From Chamaecyparis obtusa (taxonomy: Eukaryota > Streptophyta > Pinopsida > Cupressales > Cupressaceae), in contig BSBK01006398.1 of assembly GCA_027943335.1 (NCBI GenBank), positions 460,501-524,500 on the forward strand: DNA of 64,000 nt. The letters are read 5' to 3'. The position numbers were made by a program, and so were the translations under genes. A model generated the notes under the pieces. It searched no databases, was not told where the DNA came from, and was given only the letters and a program-made list of their open reading frames with translations. Positions 24,037 through 35,660 of this stretch are shown piece by piece. Each line of letters starts with the position of its first letter. Position 1 is the first letter of the stretch.

Positions 24037-24181
24037 TATTTATAGATATACATATCTCCTTCCTCCACCTCTAACATGTCCTCTGCAATTATGGGTCAGA
24101 TCCTCACTTTGCCACCCTACAAAAAATTATTTTAGGACTTCACGAGCTCACAGATCTCACTTCCACAAGGGACACAACCTT

Positions 24182-24193
24182 GCTCTGATACCA
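24182..24193 (-). other. Primer-binding site of the chromovirus
   Basis: GCTCTGATACCA is the exact complement of TGGTATCAGAGC (initiator-Met tRNA). It lies 2 bp inside the 5' LTR edge at 24196. Confidence 0.9.
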
Positions 24194-24195
24194 AA

Positions 24196-24960
24196 TGATG
24201 TAGACAAGGACATGAGGGACGTCAAAGAAGTCAGTCCAATCCTTGCATCACAAGTTACACAATGTAAGAAAAAAGAAACAAGAGATCAGAATGATTTAGA
24301 TCAACGTTCAATTAACATGAAATATAGTACAATGAATCTGCAACATGCAGTCTTACATTCTAGCCATACATGACAGTTATTGGAACCTTTAAGAGGTTAT
24401 CTTTTTATACTATCTATTGTGAGCTACCACTAAAATTCTTGACCAAAAATCACTACCCTAAGGATCAATTACAATAGCTTATAACTTGCCTTCACAAGCA
24501 TAAAGTTAGCTTGAGAAAGATTACATTCTCCAAGAATAGGAAAACATATTACATTATAGGCCAGGACCTAAATCATAAGAATCCCTCACAAATGGATTTA
24601 ACATAATGTGTGAACCAGAAAGGATGTAAGCCACATGTTAGGGAACAACAATATATGAGCCACGAAGCTTTGCTGATCGAGAAAATCCTTTACAAGATCG
24701 AAAAACATAGACTGGCTGTAAAACGTGAAGAACAATGAAGCCCCGCCAAGAATCTAAGATATCTCAAGAATGAAGAAACCAATCGAGGTGTGAACCTAAG
24801 TGAAGGTAAAACATGATGCTACCAATACCCCACGAAGTGCACAACAACAATTGATCCAAACTGAAGGAACACTGAAGGAAAATCATTGATTGCAAATTGA
24901 AGAATAAGAAATAAAATAATTTTGGTTGATGCAAGATTGCCAAGAACCCAAGATACTCCT
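24196..24960 (-). repeat. 5' LTR of the chromovirus, terminal bases lost
   Basis: It starts TGATGTAGACAAGG and parallels 15265-16031 to AGATACTCCT. The expected ACATCA end is missing; a TTGTGTGTG microsatellite follows directly. Confidence 0.88.
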
Positions 24961-24985
24961 TTGTGTGTGTGTGTGTGTGTGTGTG
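24961..24985. repeat. TG dinucleotide microsatellite
   Basis: About ten TG units directly abut the truncated LTR. Confidence 0.95.
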
Positions 24986-25630
24986 GTTACCATTAAAATA
25001 TATTATATCATGTTTGACGATGAAGCAAAAAAGTTGTAAAGAATGTTGATTCAAAACATTATTGAGTTTGAATTGATTAGTATATGATTTATAAATGCTT
25101 TGAATGATTTGACTTCCAATGTTTCTATCAGACCCAACATATTTAATACAACACATTACAAACAATAATATATAATTATCTTCAATATTTTTTAATTTTT
25201 ACTTTAGAAATATTTTACTTAAAGAGCATAACATTCAATTATGAAACAAGAGAACATTACATTTGTTTAGAGATAAACAAAAAAAATATATACAACTAAA
25301 TATTAATATAATAATAGTATAATTTTATTAACAATATCATTTTTGTTTATGTTTTAAGAATCTTTAAGTTCAATGGTAATAAATTATTACTATAACATGA
25401 ATATTTTTAATTAAAAAGGTGATTCCAATATAAAGGAAGAATGATCTAGCTTTTTCATCTACTATTTTGTTTTTTGAAAGGGAGTATTTACATTGTTAAT
25501 TTTTAAAAATATATTTTGTTGTATTATATTTGTTTCATACTAAATTCTATTATACTAAATATTTTTTAAAAATTAATTATTTAAAAATAATAATTAAAAA
25601 TTAAAAAAAGTTATTTTATGGGGTGATTTA

Positions 25631-25760
25631 TTTAGAGTAGTAGTTAAAACACTTCATTGGTGGGGCTGCCACCAAGGTCCAAACTCTGCTAGACTATTTT
25701 TCTCACAATCTTTCTACCTACGTTACATCGTTGAGCTAAGACTGTCGTTACCAAATAAAA
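25631..25760 (+). mobile_element. Possible tRNA-derived SINE fragment
   Basis: TTTAGAGTAGTAGTTAAAAC resembles a pol III box A. GGTCCAAACTCTG at 25676 resembles box B (GGTTCRANTCC) at about the right spacing. The 3' end and target duplications are not clear. Confidence 0.35.
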
Positions 25761-26112
25761 AATGATTTGTTTTATAAATAAATATAATTATTTTTCTAGC
25801 TTAATGGTGGAATGTTGTTGTTGTGAAACCCCAGATAGCACATTATAATTGTATAAACGAAGAATATGATAGTAAACATTATTATACATTTAAATATGCT
25901 TAAAAAGTGAAGATACATCTAGTAATGTGCATGACATAAAATATAGACATGTCTATGAATTTTTAAAAGTTTAAATTAATGCATTATTCAATACAACTTA
26001 TGATGTAACATATTTGTTATATTGAAATAATTGTATTGTTACTTGAAAGATATGCACCTTAAAGTTTTAAATAAAATCATTCTTTCTATAATAAATACTT
26101 ATTATATCAACC

Positions 26113-26460
26113 ATATAAATTCAATTGATATAAGTATTATATCTATTTTTTATAATACAAGTTTTATATCAACCCTTAGTACTTTTGGAAATGAATTTCT
26201 AAAACATTAGCAATAATGCCTAAAAAATATTTTTGAATGGTGGATGAGCAAAAATATTTATTAAGAGTTATATCACCTAATTTTTGAATGTTTTATATAA
26301 ATTCCATAGATATAAGTACTATATCTAGTTGATACAATACTTATTATAACAACTCTTGATATATTTGGAAATGAAGTTTTTAAAAATTAGTAATAATGCA
26401 TAAAAATATTTTTAAATGGTGGATGAGTACAAATATTTATAGCATCGTTTGCCAAATACT
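26113..26460. repeat. Imperfect tandem duplication, period about 182 bp
   Basis: GATATAAGTAYTATATCTA at 26127 and 26309, TTTGGAAATGAAKTT, and ATTTTTRAATGGTGGATGAG recur in the same order in two units. Confidence 0.8.
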
Positions 26461-28126
26461 AAATAAAAGGGCTTTGAAAAATACAAATATGCACCAATTA
26501 CAAATAAAAATATAGGAAATGTTCATCGCACTTTCAAATATATTTAAGGAGACAAAGAAGGAAGAATTTTCATCAATGATATTCATTATACTTGCAAATT
26601 GTTATGTTATTCAAAATACTCACAAAAGATGATTTTTTTGAAGAATTTACATATATTTTTGATAAAAATAAAGATACAAGTCTCTTAAGCCTTTTACTTT
26701 CTATATAATCAAAAGGAAATAAAATTATGAGTAGATTATAAATTGTCTTAAAGGTCAACACTTATGTCATCATTCTTATTGTCATAGAAGTTGTCCTTAC
26801 TGTTAATAAATTAAAATATCTTTGAAATTTCTTTATTATTATAAAAAAATAAAAAATCTCTTAGATAATTTGATGTAGGAATATCTTGGTGAATCAACAA
26901 TTGACATCAACTAAAAATATTTTCTATATTATCCATTTCAATTTTGATCTATCTTTTTTTTGTTTAGCATTTCTTTGATCAGCTTTGGAGAATCTCAATC
27001 ATGACTATGGAGGGTGCAAGGGAAAGTTTAAAATTAAAAAATTTCTCCTTCAATAAAATCAAATAAGCATGCAAAAAAGCTAAATTCCACAACCCATGCC
27101 AACTTCTTCTTAGCATGAGCCAAAATGGGATTCTTGGAGCATGAGAGCAGTAAGAAGTAGATTGGTCATTTTCCACATAATGGTTTTTGTTGTGCAAAAA
27201 TAATAATGTACCAGTTTTCTTATTCATCTTTCCTTTCATTTGTGTTATTACAGCTAAAAATAAATAAATTTTGATCTGCATCCTATGAGGAGTTCCTAAT
27301 GTGTCCTAAGATCATACGAAAACCTTCAAAGTGCTAGTGGCTACCACATCAACAATGGGCATTGGAAAGAAGGAGAATTTAGTTACGTAGGGGAATGTCA
27401 AAAGAGGAAAATGAAGCATGTATTCAAGTCATTCAACTTCGAACCCTTATAAATGAAAAAGGCAATGTGTAGATCAAAAGAGGGAATGCGAATCAAATGA
27501 AACTTGGAAGACATGATTCCTTCATACATATTTAAATAGGGAAATAAGCATTGGTTCTTTAAGGAAGATGGAATGTAGATCACAAAGGGGAATATGTATG
27601 AGTAAAAGAGTTGTGTTTGTAGGGGGGTGGTGGTGGTGAAGAGTGAGGGTAAGCAAGAGGGTAGAAACCTAAGAGGGGCAATTGATAACTGTGGGCATTA
27701 GTTGAGAAGGCTTCATGTGGGGTGTGTTGAATGCACATAGCAAGAGTATGGCTAGAACGAAAACATGAGTGACTCAAGAATGTCTTTGTTATAGAAATGT
27801 AGAGGATGCATTAAATGCCTTTGTATGTGAATGGGAAGAAAGGGCTATGTGAAAGTCTCAAATTGTATTTTTTTTACATATGACTTTGTCTTGATGAATT
27901 AAGTTTTGGGTTGTAATCATTGTGTGGATATTTAGAACAAAGTATTGTCATTTGAAGTTGAGAATTGTGTTTGATTTTTGTGATTTTTAGCACGCAAGAG
28001 TTTCTTCTTGCATTATTATGACTCAAATTTTCTTAAAATAAATTAACAACACTTCAAAAAAGTAATTAAATAATCAATAAGCACAAACATTTCTAATCCT
28101 CCTAATCAAATGACAACTTGACTATA

Positions 28127-28320
28127 ACATACATACATACTTACATTGATAAATGTATATGTATATGTATATAGACATATGCATATGCATGTACATGTAC
28201 ATGTACATATTTTATGTTTATGTATATGTATAATACATAATTTATGCATATAATACATATAGATGTATATGCATTATATATATATGTACATGTTTATACA
28301 TATACATAGATATAAAGACT
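28127..28320. repeat. TA/TG/CA alternating low-complexity tract
   Basis: Runs such as TGTATATGTATATG, ATGCATATGCATGTACATGTACATGTACAT and TATATATATGTACATG alternate pyrimidine and purine through most of the interval. Confidence 0.85.
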
Positions 28321-29229
28321 TGATTCAGTATCATTTTGATATTTAAATTATGAACTTTGTCATTAAATCAAATATCCTTTATGACCAAAACTTAATTATA
28401 AAAATAAATAAATTTAAAATACTTTTTAAAACTGCACATAATTATATCTATCAATTATTTAATAATACTTTTAAAACTCTTTACTCGTGATTGATACAAC
28501 TCAACTATAATAGATTTCAAGTAGCTCTTGGGAAAGGCTAAAGAACTCTTCGTATTCCCTTACACCCATATCTCGAAGAAAAATAAATAAAAATCAACCA
28601 CTCGACTTTATAAAAAGGAGCATTTTAATAATTGAAGCACAAACATAATGATGATATGTTCGCCTTTTGCATTTTCCCAAAAATATAAAGCGGAACTACG
28701 TGTTGACCATGATTACGACAACGAGGCCTTTTTTTATCCATTCACTTTTCACAATTCGTTGAAAATTGGTACGAAATCGCATTAAAGTCAGTGAGGATTT
28801 TGTTAAATATGATGAGATTTTGTCGCACCAGCCTGGAACTCGTGCGCCATGACTTTTTAATTATACAGTAGTCCTCATTTTTCTTATCTTTTTCCAATCC
28901 TTTGGAATTTGATTATCTTTTAAGGCTTCATTTGAATTCAAGTAAAGGAAACGTCTATTTCAGGATTGCAGGTAATAATGAATTATTTAAATCAACTGCA
29001 GTACATGCAAAAACATCCAAAGTGAAAACGTAAGCTCTGAAGAGATGCATAAGGAATCCGAGATTATAATAGCGACTGTTTGAATGCTGTATCCATTGTT
29101 CTGAGGTGTATGATTGACAAAAAGAGAATATTTAATTGGGAATGATAAGCTTTTGTCCCCCGTGCATGTCATCCACAAATCGGATTCTTACCAAACATTC
29201 ATCACGAAAGTTCCATCAACAAAATTGGC

Positions 29230-29236
29230 TATAAAT
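29230..29236 (+). promoter_or_regulatory. Candidate TATA box of the MYB gene
   Basis: TATAAAT lies 41 bp before the ATG. If used, it predicts a very short 5' UTR (roughly 15 nt), so another upstream promoter remains possible. A CAGTTG MYB-core word follows at 29241. Confidence 0.4.
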
Positions 29237-29276
29237 TCAGCAGTTGGCTAATGAGAAATACATAACAAAAGCAAGA

Positions 29277-31541
29277 ATGGCAGAGAAGAAATGCAGCGTG
29301 GATGGGCTTAACCGAGGGCCATGGCAAGCTGAGGAAGATCTGCTGTTGAAAGCATACGTTGAAGCAAATGGTGCAGGGCGTTGGACTACTCTTGCCTCCA
29401 AAGCCGGTACAATCATTGTCAAACTTCTCTTTAGGTTTTTTATTTATTTTTTTCCTTTTTCTTCTAATGGGTGCATTGTTAAACAATTTGTTGTCATGGT
29501 TATTCAGATATCAAATATCTTATTTCAAACAAAATATATCGTTAGTTGGTCTGGGTTATTATAGGTCGCGAAGGAGTGTGTAGTAGTTTCTAGTTTTAAT
29601 TATATATATTTGTGAATCAGTTAAGCTTAATGTTTTGGATCACACTCAGTGATTTATGAGTAAGAAAATAAAAATGACTGTTGAGTGTGATCTGAAACAT
29701 CAAACTTAATTGAACTTGATGTTTTGAATCATATTCAATAATTTATCAACAAGAAGAAGAAATAGACCATTGAATTTGACTCCAACTGTTATTGCTGAAG
29801 TGAGCCTGACATTTGATCACAGCCAGTGATCAAATATCTGAGAGAAGAGCATGATCTGAAATATCATGTATAATTAGACATAACATTTTAGATCATGCTC
29901 CATCATTATAAAGAAGACAGTAATCATTTAATATAATTTGAATTGACAAACTTATGCACACCAATTACTTACAAATCAAATTTTCTATATAAATTTTCAT
30001 GCTTTACTTGAAATCTCTCTTTTCATTTTAATACAATTTTCAGTGTAATGCTTGCATGTATAGCAATACAGAGTTTTCTTTTTACATTTATTCTGTATAA
30101 GATCTATTTTTGTTGGTACTATGAATATTATATTAGTCTGCAGGAGTGAGTTTTCCAGTTCTTGTAGTATTATAAGATTCCATATGAAATGAATCGTGTA
30201 TATGTTTGTATCATATTAAATTTTTATTTGTAATTTTTGGTATTCACACAAGAGCATTAACGGCCATTGAACATGTTTATCAGGTTTGAAGAGATGCGGG
30301 AAGAGTTGCAGGTTACGTTGGATGAATTACCTTCGTCCAAATGTGAAGCGAGGCCATATTACTCCAGACGAAGCAGACCTCATTATCAGACTTCACAAAC
30401 TGCTTGGAAACAGGTTGGAATTGACCTTTCCTAAGCACTTTATCATATTAGACTTTTATATCGTTGATGAATGAAATGATGAGTTAGAAAAGAATGAAAT
30501 GATTCCTGCAGGTGGTCTCTGATTGCTGCCCGTGTACCAGGAAGAACAGACAACGACGTAAAGAACTTCTGGAATATTCATCTGAGCAAGAAAGCGGGCC
30601 GCAAAGGTGTACACCTCAAGAGCATCAATTCAAAGCTCAAAGATACGCCTGTTTCCAATACTAATAGTATTGGAGACTCGACCAAGGATGAAATTGATTC
30701 AAAATGTTCTGCCAAGTTCAATTTTCAGCCTCATAGGCCAAGCATGCAAAGAGATTCGATCCTTGGTCCATCAGAATCCAAAATGTTACAAAATCCATGC
30801 AATGGTGAGCCAGATGGGCGAGATCCTTGTCCAGATGAGTCCACCAAGCCCAGAAATGGTCTAGTTTTACAACATGTCATTGCACCAACAAAGTGCAATT
30901 TCAACACAGCTCCTTACACTATATCTTCAGCTGAAAATGATGAATTACATAGTGCAGTATATAAATTTTCATCCCCATTGACAACTCTGGTTCAGCAGAA
31001 TTCTCATGGACTCCTAAGTGAGATTTCTGACACCATTCAGGGATTATCAACGTCTAACCAATATCATCCACACTCTGACTCATTTGGATTTGGTTATATT
31101 CCTGGATTTGACTCCAACAGTGTAAGCTGCTTTACAAATCTGCAGCCTAACAACCTCAATTCTCAGTTGGAATATCCTAATTGCAAAGCTGAATCATATG
31201 GGTTAAATCCTTTCCCAGATGAGGTCACCAAGCTAAGAGATGGTCTTTTTTTACAAAATGTTATTGCAGCAACAAAGCCCAACCTCAGCACAGCGTCTTA
31301 CACTATTTCTTCAGCTCAGAATGATGAATTCTATAGAATTCCATCCCCATTAACAACTCTGGTTGAGCAGAATTCTCATGGATTCCTAAGTGATATCATA
31401 CAGGGCTTAACAATCTCTAACCAATATCATTCACACTCAGATGCATTTGGGTCTGGTTTTGTCCCTGGATTTGACTCCAATTATATATTTGACAGTGTAA
31501 ACAGCTGTACCAATCTGCAGCCCAACAACCTTAATTCTTAG
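29277..31541 (+). CDS. R2R3-MYB transcription factor, bHLH-interacting class (3 exons)
   Basis: Exons are 29277-29406, 30284-30413 and 30512-31541. Introns have GT-AG ends (GCCG|gtacaa, tatcag|GTTT, ACAG|gttgga, ctgcag|GTGG). Both first exons are 130 bp, and the intron phases (1 and 2) are those of plant R2R3-MYB genes. The product is 429 residues. R2 (about 13-63) has W at the three helix positions (RGPW, AGRW, RLRW) and the [17 protein letters not shown] block. R3 (about 64-114) has Ile in place of the first Trp ([12 protein letters not shown]), then [20 protein letters not shown] and FWNIHLSKK. The DLxxRxxxLxxxxxxLxxxR signature that binds R/B-like bHLH partners is intact at the start of R3. 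The family acts in the nucleus on flavonoid/proanthocyanidin, epidermal-cell or seed-coat programmes (MYB5, TT2 and WER/GL1 relatives); which applies here is unknown. Residues after about 190 form two tandem copies of a 111-114-residue module. An upstream in-frame TTG at 29244 is not the start. Confidence 0.94.
29407..30283 (+). other. Intron 1 of the MYB gene (877 bp)
   Basis: AT-rich phase-1 intron inside R2. Its first half holds the inverted-repeat cluster listed separately; the rest shows only AT-rich sequence. Confidence 0.9.
29623..29900. repeat. Cluster of inverted repeats in MYB intron 1
   Basis: Three stems can be read. 29623-29648 pairs with 29682-29707 (arms containing GATCACACTCA, about 26 nt with a few mismatches). 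29811-29820 pairs perfectly with 29826-29835 (ATTTGATCAC, 5-nt loop). 29847-29869 pairs with 29878-29900 (arms GAGCATGATCT...). A further direct copy of the first arm lies at 29712-29750. The shared word is TGATGTTTYRGATCAYRCTC. Confidence 0.8.
30822..31538 (+). repeat. Tandem duplication in the MYB C-terminal coding region
   Basis: Unit 1 (30822-31163, 114 codons) and unit 2 (31206-31538, 111 codons) are separated by a 14-codon linker. Shared runs include [42 protein letters not shown] and [10 protein letters not shown]. Indels are in multiples of three, keeping the frame. Confidence 0.95.
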
Positions 31542-31544
31542 CCG

Positions 31545-33299
31545 GATATAGAAGACATGCATTGGGTATGTTTCAGGTGTTCTGTGATCTACATTTTAAT
31601 AATTTTTCTAGATTAAACAGCTAGATTCTATATGGTTTTAGTGTGTGTATTTTCGGTCAAGGACTCTCATAAAGATCCTGTAGACAAGACTCTCGTATAG
31701 TTTTTGTTCTTGTATTACCATGGAGTAAACATCTAGCTTCCCTACGGTTTTTGTGTGTGCTTTATTCCTTATAAAGGCTTCTAGACAAGACTCAGATGTT
31801 TATGGACACAGGGTTGAGGACTTTTCAAGAACAGAGAGTTCTTTGTGGCCATTTAATATTATCTTATGTAAATAAAATATTTTTAAATAAATGTGTTCTT
31901 TGTGACCATTTGATGCAACATCTTCTGTAAAATTGGACATCTCTAGAGTGGAAAATAACATTGGTTTTGAACTCACGGGTATCTGGCGCAGTCAGTAGCA
32001 AAGAGTTCGTAAAGGTGAAAAATAGTTGTTAGCATTTGTATTTTAAGTCTCGTGAAATTTTGAAGCACATTCAGTGATTCTTATCTTATATATAAATGTG
32101 ATATATAATTGTATTCATACGTATTTTAACTCCCATGAAATCTACTGCGAATATTTTCTGATTCAATTCTATAGACTATTTATCAATATTTTGAGTCACA
32201 ATCAGCGATTCGTTATCAACATGAAGAAAATGAATTTGGTCTCTCAGCATAACGAGACCAAAGAGAAGGAGAAACAGCCCGAGGCGAAAAGACATCAAAG
32301 GCGGACGATCTCAATAATTGTGGATTACAGCACCGCAGAATCTAGAAGTTTGGATACGGAGGTCTTGATTTCATTGTTTTAACAACGTGGAATCATCTTT
32401 CTTCAAATCTTTTGATAGAATACTGTGCCGCTCATACCTATCAAACACATACTTGAGAATTGCTTAGATCTTTTCATGCTTTTCATTTAACAAACAATAA
32501 AGTTCTCAAATTAATTGTCATAATATTTTATGAAAATAATGCACTTGTACTATTGTAGGGAAAATAAAGGTATAAACTCATAATTAATAATGCGTTTTTA
32601 AAAGTTTAACCTAAATCATGTAGATGGTACAGTTTTAGAATTAGATGTATTAAATGAGATGAAATTGAAAAATAATATGTAGGGTTTTCTAAGAGTTGGA
32701 ATTGCTGTGACTACATAAATCTACAAAGGCACGTAGTTGTGTAAAAGTTGGAAATGATGACATTATGTATTAGTTGTCAAAGAGTTGGAATTGGCGCTGC
32801 ATGACAATTGCTAACTATATATGATATTCCTCTAGATTTAATCTATATATTGGTAATTGCTAATTATATATAATATTCCTCCAAATTTAATCTATATATT
32901 GTCATGTATTTCATTGAGGAGAGAAAAGAGTAAAAGGAAGAAAAGGTGTAAAAACACTTCCTAAAGTTATCTAAGAGGAAATATGAACATAAAATAATTT
33001 GTAGGAAATAAAAAACAATAAAATGATTCATCATAAAATAATGACGTATCTTAGGAAAATAATTGACAAAAAGCTCAACCTCTAAATTTTGAGGAGATGT
33101 ATTCATTAGCAACAATGTAGTTAGAATACATTCTGTGAAAGAAAATTTTGTAATTGGCAAAAGTTAATACTTAGATCTAGAGTGACCTTGGAAATATAAA
33201 AATAGATACAAAATACATTTTACACAATCTATCTCAAATAGTCAATAAATAGAGAAACCAATATAGGAAACCACCAAAGGGGAATTACAAACCTACGAA
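31545..33299. other. MYB 3' flank and AT-rich spacer
   Basis: AATAAA at 31871-31876 is a candidate poly(A) signal about 330 bp after the stop. A 49-bp tandem duplication lies at about 32804-32900 (TAATTGCTAAYTATATATRATATTCCTC). The ORF at 32074-32382 has no recognisable similarity or coding character. Nothing else is supported. Confidence 0.55.
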
Positions 33300-33799
33300 C
33301 TTATACCATCCAAAAGTGGTGCCCAAATTCTCAACCCAATTCCAAAGAAACTTCTTATAAGAATCTATGATAACAAAACACTCCAAATAAGCTTTATGAT
33401 AGTCACATTGACATGTTATAGGCTGATAAATATTCTTTCTCAACATGTTTAACTCCATCTTATAAATATCTTAGTTTTCATTCCTAAAGAGAAATCCTAA
33501 ATTCTAGAGGCCATATTTTTGTTCTAGGAACCAAATTTAACACTTTTAAAAGATACTAAAGATCTTGAAGAGATCCATGATACCATAGCCTATATTAGTT
33601 GGTTGAGTCCTATTTTTATAAGTTTTAGGTTTAAAAAACCCTCTATAGCCCAAAAAATATCTTTGATCATTGGAATATAATGTTGAGACCTTGTCCTAAC
33701 AATCTCTCATTTTTTTGAATATCTTACAAGGAAAAAGATAATACAAACAATGCCAACTATTTTTCAAGACATGGAAAATGCCATGGAATTATTCAAAAG

Positions 33800-35660
33800 C
33801 TTTATTTATTCTAATTATTTTTTGTTAATTCATCTATTTTTTCCCATGAATATCAAATTTATTTGAAATTAACTTCCCACATTCCACCACATCATGAGTA
33901 AAATGATATTATACATCAATATAATTCATTTATACACATGTAAAATGGTGAAGTTCTTTCTTACGTTAATGGTACTTCAATTATCACAAAAAATTCTAAC
34001 AAATTTTTGATGTAGCCCAACATTTAAACATAATATCCAAATCTAAATAGACCCTTTATAGGAATGACTAGATTTAATTTAATTTTACATTTTTATGGAT
34101 CTAAGTGGATAAACACTTATTCATTACATGTCTAGCTCATTACATCATTAAATAATCTAAACATTAAGCCATCAATAGATCTTATACTATCAATATTTTA
34201 TCCGTAATTTCATTTTGCATAACCATATAAAACCAATATGTTGGGTCTTTTAAAATTTTCCATGATATTAGATGGAATAATTGGACGTATCTTACAATAC
34301 TTGAATACTTTTCTTCATTATTCTCTGACATTTCAATCAAGGATTATCAAAATAATTGTTTAAGACTCTCACTATTTGGAAAATTTATACTATCACGTAG
34401 GTAATAGTATATATAAGGCTTGCAGTTGCACTAGCTGAGGGCAGGAAATTCATCTACTTCAACTTAGCCATTGCTTAAATGAATCTTAGTTCCTATAGGA
34501 AAATGAACAACCACTAGTTATTGGACATACTAATACACTATAAAATAGACACATAACACTTCCTCTAATAAATCCAAAGGTTTTTTTTTCATCCCTATAC
34601 CATCTAATTTACCCAAGGATGTAGTTAGAAACCCTTAATTTCTTCATCTCAAATTATAATGAAAGACAAGGTTTCAAACCCATAATCATTTCCTTACAAA
34701 TATAAAACAATAATATATCATCGACATACAAATGAGAAGTGATCAACATTATACTTATGATAAGCATGATGATTTAACTTATACTTCATATATCTCAACC
34801 CTAAAGCATATGAATTAAATTTTATGCATCACATGAGATAGTATATTTATTTAAACCACAAAAAAAAAAATTCAACTAAAAAATTAAGTATTATTATGCT
34901 TCTCAATATAGTGATCTAGACATAACATAATATTTTCCTTGAGACCACTATGTAAAGAAGTTGTCATCATGTTCGATTTCTTAGCCTCAAGATAAAAAGA
35001 AACAATACAATTATTAGCATTCTAATCTTTGCCAATTTTGGGGATAAAATATCCCCCAAATCAATTTTATTCTTATGAGAATAGCTTTTGGCAACTAAAC
35101 ATGCTTTTTACTTCTCAATCTTACCAAAAAATCTTAACTTCATTTTTATTACACATTTGTAATCAATGGGTTTCAATGCTACAGGAAAAAGAACCAAGTC
35201 CCATGTATCATTCTTCCTTAATAAAAATATCTCCTAATCTATGGATTTTTTTCTAGGAATCACAATCACCCCTTTGCATTTCTATCCTTATTATTCTAAA
35301 ATTATCAATATTTAGCAACAAATAAAATATACATCTAAAATTAGTTAGGGTATAAGTATGTTCTTAACTCTTCCCTAATATAACTATGTGGTTGACTCTT
35401 CCCTAATATTTAATCAATGAATCTCAACATTTAAAAAAATAATAATTGTAGTCAATGGGGTTTCATCCCTTTGGAAAAGGAACCAAGTCTCATGTGTCAT
35501 TCTTACCTAGTACAACCATATCCTCATTCAAGGATTATTTCCATGAATCATAGTAATCCCTTTCTATTTCCTCCTTAATTATTCTAAACTAATTGATTTT
35601 AGACAACAAATAAAATATACATCTAAAATTAGGCAAGTTTTGAATTTGAGGTTACGTTTT
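33800..35660 (-). pseudogene. Ty1/copia reverse transcriptase remnant
   Basis: Minus-strand reading gives, near 35230, NDTWDLVLFP then KPIDYK; near 35075, LVAKSYSHKNKID; near 35040, a LSPKLAKI match to the FSPVAK motif. The catalytic Y-V-D-D-I-L lies at about 34713-34727, followed by FEMKKL and ILG. Near 34440, SASATASLIYT resembles the ASAVGSLMYA motif that precedes RNase H. Many stops and frameshifts are present. The RT N-terminal segment occurs twice (35160-35345 and 35453-35633). Integrase and gag parts were not identified in 35660-37100, and no LTRs were found. Confidence 0.72.

Larger units (their letters stand above)
15265..24960 (-). mobile_element. Degenerate Ty3/gypsy chromovirus with nested insertion
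   Basis: Two diverged LTRs (15265-16031 and 24196-24960) bound an internal region with recognisable gag, CCHC knuckle, aspartic protease, RT, RNase H, integrase and chromodomain, in that order on the minus strand. This is the Ty3/gypsy order (integrase after RNase H). A PBS lies next to the right (5') LTR. Every domain has stops or frameshifts, RT has lost its catalytic aspartates, and RNase H is split by 18005-21372. The right LTR lacks its final bases where a TG microsatellite begins, and no target duplication can be read. The element cannot move by itself. Confidence 0.93.
24986..29229. other. AT-rich spacer upstream of the MYB gene
   Basis: No convincing gene is visible. The stretch holds a possible SINE (25631-25760), a tandem duplication (26113-26460), and TA/TG-rich alternating sequence at about 28127-28320. 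The last 600 bp are the MYB 5' flank. They contain an ACGTG core near 28697 overlapping a TTGACC W-box-like word, and I see no further recognised elements. Confidence 0.6.

Noticed and set aside
29244..29276. Upstream start for the MYB protein
   Set aside because: The in-frame codon at 29244 is TTG. The first ATG, at 29277, fits the usual length of MYB exon 1.
29229..29486. Antisense ORFs over MYB exon 1
   Set aside because: They are shadows of the conserved R2 coding exon with no splice or domain support.
31960..32010. TCTGGCGCAGTCAGTAGC as an Athila-type PBS
   Set aside because: The match is weak and no LTR edge or coding sequence lies nearby.
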